This document shows positions 17,242 through 26,545 of a DNA stretch of 64,000 bases, in pieces; within the stretch, counting starts at the first letter, position 1, and every line of letters begins with the position of its first letter. Made by a program: the position numbers and the translations under genes. The notes below the pieces were generated by a model. That model saw only the letters and a list, made by a program, of their open reading frames with translations, was not told where the DNA came from and did no database searches. This DNA comes from an uncultured Coriobacteriales bacterium. GTDB lineage: Bacteria > Actinomycetota > Coriobacteriia > Coriobacteriales > UMGS124. Location: assembly GCA_934636245.1 (NCBI GenBank), contig CAKUAI010000016.1, positions 23,265 to 87,264 on the forward strand. Reading direction: 5' to 3'.

Positions 17242-18441
17242 ATGCGGGAAAAGAAAAAAGTTTTATACCTAATACAGAGCGCACCGAGAGATAACGCTCC
17301 AACAAAGCATGCTTTTGCAATTGCAGATTTGATGTGTGACTGTGGATTTGAGGTTGAATTTCTGGTTGCTGGGATTGAACCAGAAGTGAGAGACGCAAAC
17401 GGCTGGGATTTTCCAGTCACTATTCCCGAGCCACTAAGACTGAGTAAGTGGCAGTTGGTTGCCAAATACCATGAACGGCTGACGTCTTGCCGCGCCTATG
17501 CGGCTTTCGAGGCCAAAGCCAGAGAAGTGAACCCATCAGCGGTCGTTTACTATGGAATCTCGGCCGAGCTTGCCGCCAAGGTGTCTGCCTGGTGCCAGAG
17601 TCGCGGTGTCCCAGTTCTTGTTGATGAGACGGACTGGTTCGAGCCGCACTTTGGAGGTGATATTGCGGCATGGATAGTTGAAAAGTCTCGCAGCAGACGT
17701 GTTGAACTTGTTGATGGGTTAGCTGATGGGGTCATCGCTATATCGCCGTTCTTCAGGGATTACTTTGAGAGGATTTGCAAGGAGCGTGGTAATCCCCGGG
17801 TGTTCTTTTTGCCTCCACTTAACAGAAGCGGCGATTCAATTGCAACAATAGCAGGGGGGGCATCGCAGAGAAGAACTGAAACGAAGTTCTTTTATGCCGG
17901 TTCACCTGCTGGAGGAAAAGATAACCTCGCTTGCTTTATAAGAGCGATTGAGAAGTTTGGCGGCGACATGCCCTCGCGGCCGGTCGTTGATGTTGTCGGC
18001 GTCTCTGCTGAAGATGCAGAGGGTATTCAGGTCGGCTTGTCAAAAGTCGATGGTGTTCATTTTTGGGGGCGACAGCCCCACGATCGGGTTATTGAAATGC
18101 TTCGCGATTCCGATTTCGGAATCTTGTTCCGTAAGCCGGAACTTTATGCCAGAGCCGGTTTTTCAACAAAATTTGCGGAATGCATGTCCAACGGTGTTCC
18201 GATGTTGTGCAATGCGGTCGGCGGAGCTGACACTGTTCTCGAGACGGGTGTAGATGGCATTGTCATATCGGATATGAGCGATGAATCAATCGAGGGGGGC
18301 ATAAGGGTCGCCTGTTCCTTGGATGATTGCGAGCTTATTGCCATGAAAAGGGCCGCCCTGGAAAAAGCGTTGAGGCTTTTTGAACCGTCGAAATACAGAG
18401 AGCCATTCTCGTTGTACCTGGATTCCTTAATAAGTAAATAG
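17242..18441 (+). CDS. Glycosyltransferase (GT-B fold)
   Basis: A 399-residue protein with a GT-B layout: an N-terminal segment 'KVLYLIQSAPRDNAPTKH', a hinge near 'NRSGD', and a C-terminal donor domain with 'FFYAGSPAGGKDNLACFIRA', 'HFWGRQPHDRVIEML' and 'FSTKFAECMSNGVPML'. The ATG at 17242 was preferred for the GAAGGG upstream; a GTG at 17125 would add 39 unlike residues. It contains an in-frame G7 run at 17854-17860. It is the last gene of the A+T-rich segment of the locus. Confidence 0.8.
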   Translation: MREKKKVLYLIQSAPRDNAPTKHAFAIADLMCDCGFEVEFLVAGIEPEVRDANGWDFPVTIPEPLRLSKWQLVAKYHERLTSCRAYAAFEAKAREVNPSAVVYYGISAELAAKVSAWCQSRGVPVLVDETDWFEPHFGGDIAAWIVEKSRSRRVELVDGLADGVIAISPFFRDYFERICKERGNPRVFFLPPLNRSGDSIATIAGGASQRRTETKFFYAGSPAGGKDNLACFIRAIEKFGGDMPSRPVVDVVGVSAEDAEGIQVGLSKVDGVHFWGRQPHDRVIEMLRDSDFGILFRKPELYARAGFSTKFAECMSNGVPMLCNAVGGADTVLETGVDGIVISDMSDESIEGGIRVACSLDDCELIAMKRAALEKALRLFEPSKYREPFSLYLDSLISK

Positions 18442-18615
18442 CTGGGAAATGACCGTCGTAGTCACGATGCGGCGGGTTGGATAAAGATGTTTCATATTTT
18501 GGCCTAGCAAGCAGTGTTCCAATTCTATTACTCGTAATTATAGATCGTGAGTCCTGGCTAAGCCGCCTTGCTGAAACTGTGTCAGAAGACGATCTGAAAG
18601 CGAAGGAGAAAAACA
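18442..18615. other. Gap between two parts of polysaccharide locus
   Basis: A low-G+C stretch without a gene, where base composition switches back to high G+C at the epimerase. No clear terminator is seen, so transcription may continue. Confidence 0.4.
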
Positions 18616-19662
18616 ATGGCTAGAAAGGTGCTCGTCACCGGCGCCGCCGGCTTTATCGGCGCATTCTTGGTGAAGAAGCTGCTGGAGACGACCGACGACA
18701 TCATTGTCGGCTTTGACAACGTGAACAACTACTACGATCCTGGCATCAAGGAGGCGCGCCTCGCGATGCTACGCGAGGCCGACGTCGAGGACCGCTTCAC
18801 GTTCGTGAAGGGCGACCTCGCGGACGCGGCGCTCGTCGAGCGCCTGTTCGCGGAGAACTCCTTCGACGTGGTGGTGAACCTGGCCGCCCAGGCCGGCGTG
18901 CGCTACTCCATAGAGAACCCCAAGGCCTACATCGACTCCAACCTGATCGGCTTCTACAACGTGCTCGAGGCCTGCAGGCACCATCCGGTCAAGCACCTGG
19001 TGTACGCGAGCTCGAGCTCGGTCTACGGCGGAAACGAGAAGGTGCCCTTCTCCGAGGAGGACCGCGTGGACTCGCCGGTCTCCCTCTACGCGGCCACCAA
19101 GAAGTCCAACGAGCTCATGGCCGCCGCCTACTCGAAGCTCTACTCCATCCCGGCGACGGGCCTGCGCTTCTTCACGGTCTACGGCCCCATGGGCAGGCCC
19201 GACATGGCGTACTTCGGCTTCACCGAGAAGCTGCGCCGCGGCGACACCATCAAGATCTTCAACATGGGCGACTGCAAGCGCGACTTCACCTACGTGGACG
19301 ACATCGTCGAGGGCGTGCGCCGCGTCATGGACGGCGCCCCCGAGGTGAAGGTCGGCAAGGACGGCCTGCCCATGGCCGCCCACCGCGTCTACAACATCGG
19401 CAACTCCCACCCGGAGAACCTGCTGGACTTCGTGGACACGCTGCAGCGCGTGCTCGTGGAGGAGGGCGTCCTGCCCGCTGACTACGACTTCGAGGCCCAC
19501 AAGCAGCTGGTGCCCATGCAGCCCGGCGACGTCCCCGTGACCTACGCCGACACCTCGGCGCTCGAGCGCGACTTCGGCTACAAGCCCTCGACCCCCCTCG
19601 AGGACGGCCTGCGCGCGTTCGCGAAGTGGTATCGAGAGTATTACGGAGGCTGCAGCAAGTAA
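18616..19662 (+). CDS. UDP-glucuronate 4-epimerase-like protein
   Basis: A 348-residue extended SDR enzyme that would interconvert UDP-glucuronate and UDP-galacturonate. It shows the NAD loop 'LVTGAAGFIGAFLVKKL', 'GFDNVNNYYD', the catalytic Tyr-Lys in 'SLYAATKKSNELMA', and 'RFFTVYGPMGRPDMAYFGFT', typical of the LspL/Gla-like uronate epimerases rather than GalE. A good AAGGAG precedes the ATG. The next gene makes UDP-glucuronate, which supports the substrate call. Confidence 0.87.
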   Translation: MARKVLVTGAAGFIGAFLVKKLLETTDDIIVGFDNVNNYYDPGIKEARLAMLREADVEDRFTFVKGDLADAALVERLFAENSFDVVVNLAAQAGVRYSIENPKAYIDSNLIGFYNVLEACRHHPVKHLVYASSSSVYGGNEKVPFSEEDRVDSPVSLYAATKKSNELMAAAYSKLYSIPATGLRFFTVYGPMGRPDMAYFGFTEKLRRGDTIKIFNMGDCKRDFTYVDDIVEGVRRVMDGAPEVKVGKDGLPMAAHRVYNIGNSHPENLLDFVDTLQRVLVEEGVLPADYDFEAHKQLVPMQPGDVPVTYADTSALERDFGYKPSTPLEDGLRAFAKWYREYYGGCSK

Positions 19663-19818
19663 TGACAGTCTGGTTGGACCCGGGCTTCTTTTCTTGCCGC
19701 GCCAACTGGCCTGACGATTGTTGCTTTGCATAGTGTTGTGCAACCTGAGAACAGAACGAGTCGCATAAAGATGTGCTGAGTGCCGCGCTGCAGGGGCATC
19801 AGATAAGGAGAATGAGCT

Positions 19819-21087
19819 ATGAACATTGCAATTGCTGGTACTGGTTACGTTGGTTTGTCGCTTGCTTGCTTGCTGGCGCAGCACAATGACGTCGTCGCTG
19901 TGGACGTCGTGCCCGAGAAGGTCGCTATGCTTCAGCGCTGGGAGAGCCCCATCCGCGATGAGGAGATTGAGCGCTTCCTGGCCGGCGCAAAGTCGGGGGA
20001 GCGCCCGCTGTCCCTCACTGCCACCATGGACGGCGAGGCTGCCTACAAGCAGGCCGAGCTTGTCGTGATCGCCACCCCCACGAACTACGACCCCGCGCGC
20101 AACTTCTTCGACACCCGCTACGTCGAGCAGGTCGTGGAGCTCGTGCTCAAGGTCAACCCCGCCGCCGTCATGGTCGTGAAGTCCACGGTGCCCGTGGGCT
20201 ATGCCGAGGGCCTGTGCGAGCGTTACCCCGAGGGCCGTTTCCTTTTCTCGCCGGAGTTCCTGCGTGAGGGCCACGCCCTTTACGACAACCTGCACCCCTC
20301 CCGCATCATCGTGGGTGTGCCGGGCAACGCCGCCGAGCACGAGCTGCTTGAGGAGAAGGCCTGGGGGTTTGCCCACCTGCTGGAGGGCGGCGCGGACCCC
20401 GCCGAGCGTGACCGCGAGAACGCCGACGGTTCGCACGGCATCCCCGAGCTCGTGATGGGCTCCACCGAGGCTGAGGCCGTCAAGCTCTTCGCCAACACCT
20501 ACCTGGCGCTGCGCGTCGCGTATTTCAACGAGCTGGACACGTATGCCTGCTCCAGGGGCCTGGATGCTCGCAAGGTCATCGAGGGCGTGTGCCTGGAGCC
20601 CCGCATTGGCTCGCACTACAACAACCCCTCCTTTGGCTACGGTGGTTACTGCCTGCCTAAGGATACCAAGCAGCTTCTCGCCAACTACAAGGACGTCCCC
20701 CAGAACCTCATCGAGGCCATCGTCGACGCCAACCGCACCCGCAAGGACTTTGTCTCCGAGGAGATTCTGAAGCGCGTGGCCGACCTGGTCTACTCCGGCG
20801 CCGCAGCTCCCGTGGTGGGTGTGTACCGCCTCACCATGAAGACCGGCTCGGACAACTTCCGCGCCAGCTCCATCCAGGGCGTCATGAAGCGCGTGAAGGC
20901 CAAGGGCGTGCCCGTAGTGGTCTACGAGCCCACGCTCGACGCCCCCGACTTCTTTGGCTCCGAGGTTACGCACGACCTTGAGGACTTCAAGCGCCGTTGC
21001 GATGTCATCGTCGCCAACCGCTGGTCCGCCGACCTTGACGACGTCGCCGACAAGGTGTACACGAGGGATTTGTTCGGCAGGGATTAA
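19819..21087 (+). CDS. ugd: UDP-glucose 6-dehydrogenase
   Basis: Oxidises UDP-glucose to UDP-glucuronate with two NAD+. The 422-residue protein has the N-terminal 'IAIAGTGYVGLSLACLLA', 'VVIATPTNYD', 'VVKSTVPVGYAE', 'FSPEFLREGHALYD', and the catalytic Cys loop 'GYGGYCLPKDTKQL'. The C-terminal nucleotide-binding domain has 'VVGVYRLTMKTGSDNFRASS'. It lies directly after the uronate epimerase, giving a UDP-GlcA/UDP-GalA supply for the polysaccharide. Confidence 0.95.
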   Translation: MNIAIAGTGYVGLSLACLLAQHNDVVAVDVVPEKVAMLQRWESPIRDEEIERFLAGAKSGERPLSLTATMDGEAAYKQAELVVIATPTNYDPARNFFDTRYVEQVVELVLKVNPAAVMVVKSTVPVGYAEGLCERYPEGRFLFSPEFLREGHALYDNLHPSRIIVGVPGNAAEHELLEEKAWGFAHLLEGGADPAERDRENADGSHGIPELVMGSTEAEAVKLFANTYLALRVAYFNELDTYACSRGLDARKVIEGVCLEPRIGSHYNNPSFGYGGYCLPKDTKQLLANYKDVPQNLIEAIVDANRTRKDFVSEEILKRVADLVYSGAAAPVVGVYRLTMKTGSDNFRASSIQGVMKRVKAKGVPVVVYEPTLDAPDFFGSEVTHDLEDFKRRCDVIVANRWSADLDDVADKVYTRDLFGRD

Positions 21088-21111
21088 GTTTTTACCGGTT
21101 GGAGCAAGCGC

Positions 21112-22234
21112 ATGAATGTTACCAAAAAAATTTGCTATAAAGCACGCAAGGTTTCCCTGGGTTTGCCGCCGATATATGGCATTGCCAAGAAGCGTACGGT
21201 TTCTAGCAAGCTTGTTGAGCTTCCAGATGCTTCCGAGGCTTGCAAGATCCTTGAAGCCGCTTCGCCTCGCCCAGCACGGTGTATGCTTCCCAAAAAGAGA
21301 GATTGGCCTGTTGTTCCCGAAGTTGAGGGATCAGTTATCGTCCCTTGCTACAATGCGTCCAAGTACGTTGTTGGGTGTGTCGAGTCGGTGCTTGGGCAAA
21401 AGACCAGCCGTTCTTTTGAGGTCATCGCTATTGACGACGGTTCTGCCGACGAAACCGGTGCGCTGCTTGATAGTTTGGCCGCCAAGGATGCGCGCGTACG
21501 TGTTATTCATCAAGGAAATCGTGGCTTCTCGGGCGCACGAAACACGGGCATCTCCCTTGCTCGGGGGGGGGGTGCTATTATTCGTAGATTCTGATGACAT
21601 CCTTGAGCCTGATGCTTTCGAGCTTTTGATGAAAGAGTACGACAAGGGTGGTTGTGATTTTGTGACGGGTAGTTACAGCACCATGAGCGAAGACGGTTCG
21701 AAGGTGGCACCCTTGTCTCAGAGGCGCAGCCAAGGTGCGCCTTGGGCTCGCGTTTACTCCCGCGAGGTGTGGCGCAACCTCGAGTTTCCGGAGGGCTTCT
21801 GGTTTGAGGATACAGTGCAGGCGTATTGTATTAACTCACGATTCAGAGAATGTTACATTGACCAGGCGCTTTATCGCTATCGAAGCAACGACGAGGGCAT
21901 CTCCGCAAAGTGTGCACACTTTAAAAAGGGCCTAGATACGTTTTGGGTTGTTGACGAAATGCTGAAATGGTGTCGCGATTTAGGTATTGCCTTTGACCAG
22001 CGATTGTTCGATCAGACAGTGCGTCAGCTCGGGCCGTTGATGGATCTTAGGACTGCGGCACTTGACAAACGCGAGAAGCTGGCGTTGTTTTCGGCATGTT
22101 GTGAACTCCTGGCATCAGTCCCCGAGTTTGTTGCCATCCAGAGCACATCGATGGGTGGCAGATGGGATGACCTGCTTTATTCTTTGCGTACGAGAAACTA
22201 TGGGTTGTGGAAGCTTGTAGTAGCGGTCCTGTAG
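21112..22234 (+). pseudogene. Family 2 glycosyltransferase, split by G10 tract
   Basis: The first frame (21112-21594) encodes the GT-A start 'GSVIVPCYNASKYVVGC' and 'DDGSADETG' up to 'GFSGARNTGISLARG'. It then runs into ten G at 21563-21572 and stops at once. The second frame, one base later, continues exactly where the family should: 'LLFVDSDDILEPDAFELLM' with the DXD motif, then about 200 residues to the end. A G9 tract would give one protein of about 373 residues. This is either a phase-variable gene now OFF, a recent mutation, or a sequencing slip in the homopolymer. I favour phase variation because a second long G tract lies in the same locus. Confidence 0.82.
21563..21572 (+). repeat. 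G10 tract disrupting glycosyltransferase frame
   Basis: Ten consecutive G at the point where the frame of the family 2 glycosyltransferase changes. Loss of one base restores the full gene. Tracts of this length are classic sites for slipped-strand mispairing. Confidence 0.85.
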
Positions 22235-22484
22235 TTTCTCGGGGGTGTTTTTTGGAGGCGAGAAGCGTCCCTGGATTGCGCGGCGAGGGTGTCAGAAGCG
22301 TTCTGTGATGTCGGCAGCGCTTTGTTTGATGCAATCAAAATAGGAATCTGCCAGGATCTATGATATGAGTCGAGCCTGTTGGTGTAGAGGAAGAATGTAT
22401 AACTGTCGTTTGCTCTTTCCATGCGGGATGTAGCTGGCTTTGGCGGTAATCAACCCCGGCGTTTTCACGGTGTTCGGAGCTAAT
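22235..22484. other. Gap at end of polysaccharide locus
   Basis: No gene seen. Base composition falls towards the Panacea gene. A TATGAT box near 22360 could be part of a promoter for the following pair. Confidence 0.35.
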
Positions 22485-22952
22485 ATGGATAAGACGATAA
22501 CAAATGCGAGACAGCTGGCACACTATGTTGTTAATTGCTGCACGCGTGATACTAGCCCAATAAGCAATCTTCAATTGCAAAAGATCCTCTATTTTCTTCA
22601 GGTCGTTTTCTGCCGAGAAACCGGTATGCTTCTCTTCTCTGAAGAATTTGAAGCATGGCAGTATGGGCCAGTTTTGCCGGATGTTTACCATGAGTACTCC
22701 GTATATGGTGGTACTCCAATAGTTGAGACATATCCAGCGTCAGAATTCTTCTCGTTACAGCCAATAGAGTCGTTCTTGAGACAAGGGATAAATTGCTTGC
22801 GAGCAAAATCTCCTTGGGAGCTCGTGCGGTCGTCTCATGCTGAAGGCATGCCATGGAGTAATGTCTGGAATGATGGGGAGGGCTCACACCGGGTGATTCC
22901 GAATAGTTTGATATTGGCATCTTACGCAAGCGAGGTGGCTGCAGATGAGTAA
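22485..22952 (+). CDS. Panacea-domain (DUF4065) antitoxin-like protein
   Basis: A 155-residue protein with the Panacea/SocA-like fold: 'NARQLAHYVVNCC', 'PISNLQLQKILYFLQ', 'FEAWQYGPVLPDVYHEYSVYGG' are the diagnostic core. Panacea is known as a promiscuous antitoxin domain found beside many unrelated toxins. The ATG at 22485 was preferred over the frame from 22440 because homologues begin close to here. Its stop overlaps the next gene by eight bases, the arrangement expected for a two-gene toxin-antitoxin unit. Low G+C marks it as acquired. Confidence 0.85.
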   Translation: MDKTITNARQLAHYVVNCCTRDTSPISNLQLQKILYFLQVVFCRETGMLLFSEEFEAWQYGPVLPDVYHEYSVYGGTPIVETYPASEFFSLQPIESFLRQGINCLRAKSPWELVRSSHAEGMPWSNVWNDGEGSHRVIPNSLILASYASEVAADE

Positions 22953-23970
22953 TGCCGCAGGGCCCAAGGGAATGTATGAGGCACTAGAACGGCTGGCAGA
23001 TTTTTCTAGAGCTTATGAGAATATGTTCGCCGATTCACCTTCGCTCGGAAAAGAAGCGCTTGAGCTGCCGTGCATTCCCCACGATGCGAGCCACGACACA
23101 AAAGATATTGCATTCGTTACGGCGATGCAGAGACTTGCGGGTGCCGATTGCCGACTCAGCGAGGAAGATTACAAGACCTGCGCGACTTTCTTCTGCATGC
23201 TGTATGGGCAGGAAGGCGACTACAGGCATCAGTATTCGTCCGTATATAGGGTGATTCTAGGTAGCGGAGGGAACCGCGCCGAGGATACAGAATTCGATAA
23301 TGGAGTGCCGGCAAGGGCTCGCGTATTGTCAGAGAATGTTCGTGGAATTATTGCCTATATGTCCAACCATGAGGAGTATTCTCAGTGTCACGTACTTGAG
23401 TGCATGACAAAGCTGCATGATCACATTGAGCTTGAGAATAGTCGAATGGAGTATTTGACAAATTGGAACCGAGCACAGCAGAATCGTATGGTCCAACTAG
23501 ACACGGAAATGAAATCGCGCATTTCTCAGTCGAATGATGAGTTGGCGAAAAAAGTAGAAGAGGCCAAGCAATCGTTCGAAAGCGATGTAAACAAGGCAAA
23601 AACGGATTATGAGAGTACGACTATTGCTGAAATAGAGAAATCAAGCAAAGCGCTTCAGAGGGACTATGTCAGCATTCTTGGTATCTTTGCAGCCATCGTG
23701 ATGGCTTTTGTGTCTGGCTCAGTCTACTCAAGTTCCATACTTGATAACATGGCCAGTACGGAGCCGTATCGCTTGGTCTTTGTAATGCTGTGCGTCGGCT
23801 TATTTATCTTTGACCTCATAGTTGGACTGTTCTATTTCGTTCTCAAAATGGCAGGCTTGCAGATGGGGAAGAATGCGAAGAACCACCTTCGCGCTGGGAA
23901 TATTGTCGTAATGCTGTTAATCGTAGCGCTTGCCTTGAACTTTATTTTTCATTTTTTGCCCAACTGCTAA
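22945..23970 (+). CDS. Coiled-coil membrane protein, possible Panacea-linked toxin
   Basis: A 341-residue protein I do not recognise. Residues 1-155 are soluble and mostly helical; residues about 165-235 are rich in Glu, Lys and Gln and look like a coiled coil ('ELAKKVEEAKQSFESDVNKA'); the C-terminus has three to four membrane helices ('VSILGIFAAIVMAFVSGSVY', 'LVFVMLCVGLFIFDLIVGLF', 'GNIVVMLLIVALALNFIFHF'). It overlaps the Panacea gene, so it is the obvious candidate effector, perhaps acting on the membrane. That role is inference. Confidence 0.7.
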   Translation: MSNAAGPKGMYEALERLADFSRAYENMFADSPSLGKEALELPCIPHDASHDTKDIAFVTAMQRLAGADCRLSEEDYKTCATFFCMLYGQEGDYRHQYSSVYRVILGSGGNRAEDTEFDNGVPARARVLSENVRGIIAYMSNHEEYSQCHVLECMTKLHDHIELENSRMEYLTNWNRAQQNRMVQLDTEMKSRISQSNDELAKKVEEAKQSFESDVNKAKTDYESTTIAEIEKSSKALQRDYVSILGIFAAIVMAFVSGSVYSSSILDNMASTEPYRLVFVMLCVGLFIFDLIVGLFYFVLKMAGLQMGKNAKNHLRAGNIVVMLLIVALALNFIFHFLPNC

Positions 23971-24458
23971 GGGGATAAACAATAGTGCCGCCGTTCTAGC
24001 CATGGCTTTGCAGGGGGCGGTCGTGCTTAATTTGCAGGCATGGTTCGCCGCGAACTGCCCGTGGTCCTCGGTGTTGAGGGCCTTTGCCCGAAGCCTTGCA
24101 TTCACTTATGTTGGCGAGATGACCAAGAGCTGGCGTTTGGGATGAGGGCAAGGTGGGCGAATAGCACAATCTAGACGCACGCCTGACGGCTATCTGCTGT
24201 TTGCGTTTCAGCACGAGAAGGGGAATCGGCTGCAGATGCGTAAGCATTTGCAGCCGATTTGCTATGTGAGGTTGGGTGATAGCGTGAGTCTAGAGCTTGC
24301 GGATATGAGGAGGCACGGGGCCATCGTCGCCTGAGCTGCCGCATGTAACACTTCTGTATGGCTTGACTGTGGCCGTCAGTGGGTTTCTGAGGACGTTCGG
24401 TTTGCTTTGCTTTGTTAAAATGCCCTGGTAGGCAGACGATTGGCGTGGGAGGTTCTTA
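23971..24458. other. Long gap with possible gene remnant
   Basis: About 490 bases without a gene. From roughly 24183 to 24333 one plus-strand frame reads 'PDGYLLFAFQHEKGN' through 'GDSVSLELADMRRHG' to a stop and may be the tail of a lost gene; I do not recognise it. The last 100 bases, up to the GGGAGG before the DUF4012 gene, recur in diverged form at about 28860-28960, so this is a duplicated promoter region. Confidence 0.4.
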
Positions 24459-26333
24459 ATGGCGGCTCATTTCAGGCAGGATGTTGAGCAGGTTTGCTCG
24501 GATGAATGCGTGCTTTGCGATTCGATAGACGAGAAGGGCTGCGGCGAGCACTTGAGTGAGAAACCGCACAGCCATACGCGCCGCGCCTTCGTCGCGGGCG
24601 GCGTCTGCCTGGCGGCCGTCGCCGCCGTGGGTGCCGCTACCCCCGCCATGGCGGCGGACTTCGTCGACGGGCTCAAGGCCAAGGCCGTCGACGTGTCCGA
24701 CCTGCTCAACGAGACGCTCGCCGCGTTCAAGGAGCTCGACTTCGCGGGCGCAAGCGAGCTCGCGGCGAAGACTTCCGCCGCCGTCTCGGATTTCCAAGCG
24801 CAGATGCAGGGGCCTCTCTGGGGTGCGGCTGAGTGGATTCCGGTTCTGGGCCAGGACGTCAAGACGGCGCGCACCCTCGTGGACACGCTCGCCGGCCTGG
24901 TGGACGGCGCCCTCGTGCCCGTGTCGCAGGCGCTTTCCACCGTCGAGCTCGACAGGCTCGTCGTCGCGGAGGGCTCTGACCGGGTCCGGTTCGACGTCGC
25001 GGCTATTCAGGCCGTGGCCGACGCAGTCAAGCAGGCGGCCCCCGTGCTCGACGAGGCCGCCTCCACGGTCGGCGGCATGGGCGAGACGCACGTCGCCCAG
25101 CTCACCGAGGCCGTGGACACGGCCAAGGAGAAGATCGCCCCCCTGGCGGGCGAGCTGGACGAGGCCGCAAGCCTGCTCGGGGCGCTCCCCGGGCTCCTGG
25201 GTGCGTCGGGGGAGCGCGTGTACGGCGTGCTTGCGCAGAACAACGTGGAGATCCGCTCTACCGGCGGCCTCGCCGGCCAGTGCTGCCGGGTCGCGGTGAA
25301 GGACGGCCTTCTCAGCCTGAGCGAGGTTGAGGGGGTCAGGCACTTCATGAACCCGGGGGACGACGAGGCGATGTGCGTCCCCCTGACCGACGAGGAGGTC
25401 GCGCTCTACAGCAGGTCGGTGGGCTACATGTCGGTCAACGTCAACTGCATCCCCGACTTCCCCCGCGTGTGCGACATCTTCAGCCAGCTGTGGTCCGCCA
25501 CCAATAACGAGCACGTGGACGGCTTCGTCGCCCTCGACCCCATCTTCCTGCAGATGCTCATGGGGCTCACGCAGGGGACGCAGACGAGCGACGGCACCGT
25601 GCTCGACGGCACAAGCACCGTGCGCGTGCTCATGCACGACACGTACTGGAGGAACCTCGACGACTACGCGGCCACCGACGTGTACTTCGCCGAGGCGGCC
25701 TCGGCCGCGCTCGACTGCATCATGGGCGGCGTCCCCTCCATGGACCCGGGGGCCCTGCTGCAGGCCGTGAGGCGCGGCATCGACGGCGGCAACCTGCTCA
25801 TGTGGGCCTCCGACGCCGAGGAGCAGGCGATCATCGAGGGACTCGGGGCCTCGGGCGAGGTGACGCTCGACCCCGCCGCGCCCCAGCTCGGCGTCTACCT
25901 CAACAACGGCTCCTGGTCGAAGTTCGAGTGGTACCTCAATATCGACTTCTCCATGGGCGAGGCCGCGGCCAACGCCGACGGCTCGAGGACGTACCCCTGC
26001 AGCCTGCGGCTCACCAACGCCATGACGCCCGAGGAGCTCGAGGCGAGCAACGCCGTCATCACGGGCGGCAACCCGGCGAAGCGCTCCGAGGACGACATGC
26101 TCGAGGTGCTCAACCTCTACGCCCCGGCCGGCGGCCGTATCGAGGTCACGGATCACAACGGGCAGGTCGACCTCGCGGACGACAAGACCTACAGGGGGCT
26201 GCAGGTGGTGTGCGGCGAGGCCCACGTCCAGATTGGCGCGCCCGCCGAGATAACGTTCAACGTGACCGTCTCGCCCGAGGCCGCCCAGGAGCTGAGCGTG
26301 CGCATCCCCCCGACGGTGCAGGACTACCGGTAG
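24459..26333 (+). CDS. DUF4012 family exported protein
   Basis: A 624-residue secreted or membrane-anchored protein. A twin-arginine-like segment 'HTRRAFVAGG' leads into a hydrophobic stretch ending 'ATPAMAA', so export by Tat is possible. The DUF4012 marks are 'ERVYGVLAQNNVEIRSTGGL', 'DGFVALDPIFLQMLM' and 'LFAYLNNGSW'-like 'GVYLNNGSW'. Function in this family is unknown; members are often found among surface polysaccharide genes. GGGAGG precedes the ATG. A second, broken copy lies at 28962 and a more distant complete paralogue at 43088. Confidence 0.8.
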   Translation: MAAHFRQDVEQVCSDECVLCDSIDEKGCGEHLSEKPHSHTRRAFVAGGVCLAAVAAVGAATPAMAADFVDGLKAKAVDVSDLLNETLAAFKELDFAGASELAAKTSAAVSDFQAQMQGPLWGAAEWIPVLGQDVKTARTLVDTLAGLVDGALVPVSQALSTVELDRLVVAEGSDRVRFDVAAIQAVADAVKQAAPVLDEAASTVGGMGETHVAQLTEAVDTAKEKIAPLAGELDEAASLLGALPGLLGASGERVYGVLAQNNVEIRSTGGLAGQCCRVAVKDGLLSLSEVEGVRHFMNPGDDEAMCVPLTDEEVALYSRSVGYMSVNVNCIPDFPRVCDIFSQLWSATNNEHVDGFVALDPIFLQMLMGLTQGTQTSDGTVLDGTSTVRVLMHDTYWRNLDDYAATDVYFAEAASAALDCIMGGVPSMDPGALLQAVRRGIDGGNLLMWASDAEEQAIIEGLGASGEVTLDPAAPQLGVYLNNGSWSKFEWYLNIDFSMGEAAANADGSRTYPCSLRLTNAMTPEELEASNAVITGGNPAKRSEDDMLEVLNLYAPAGGRIEVTDHNGQVDLADDKTYRGLQVVCGEAHVQIGAPAEITFNVTVSPEAAQELSVRIPPTVQDYR

Positions 26334-26369
26334 GGGAGGCGGGGCGCTTGGGTGCTCTGTGGGTGCGTG

Positions 26370-26545
26370 AAGCGCGGCGGTCTCTCCCGAACGCGAAAGG
26401 GATGTGATGACTGCTTTCGAGTTCGAGGGGGATGCGGCGATTTCCTCCGCGCGTGAAGGTGATACAGGGGTCTCTTTCATGAACGAGGGGGATACGGTGA
26501 CCGTCCCCGAACCTGAGGGAAGCGCGGCGGTTCACTTCGATCCAA
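26370..26545 (+). repeat. Degenerate 30-bp tandem repeats at start of rmlB
   Basis: Five to six units of 30 bases, each ending in a GGGGATNCGGNG-like sequence, span the start of the truncated rmlB gene. In the protein they make ten-residue repeats: 'TAFEFEGDAA', 'ISSAREGDTG', 'VSFMNEGDTV', 'TVPEPEGSAA'. Ordinary RmlB proteins begin directly at the NAD loop and lack this extension. Confidence 0.65.

Noticed and set aside
18769..20973. 734-residue minus-strand frame opposite the epimerase and ugd
   Set aside because: Low-complexity His/Gly/Ala/Val-rich sequence, typical of the antisense of G+C-rich genes; both sense genes are clear families.
24456..26480. 674-residue minus-strand frame opposite DUF4012
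   Set aside because: Antisense shadow; no ribosome binding site or domain, and the sense strand encodes a recognisable DUF4012 protein.
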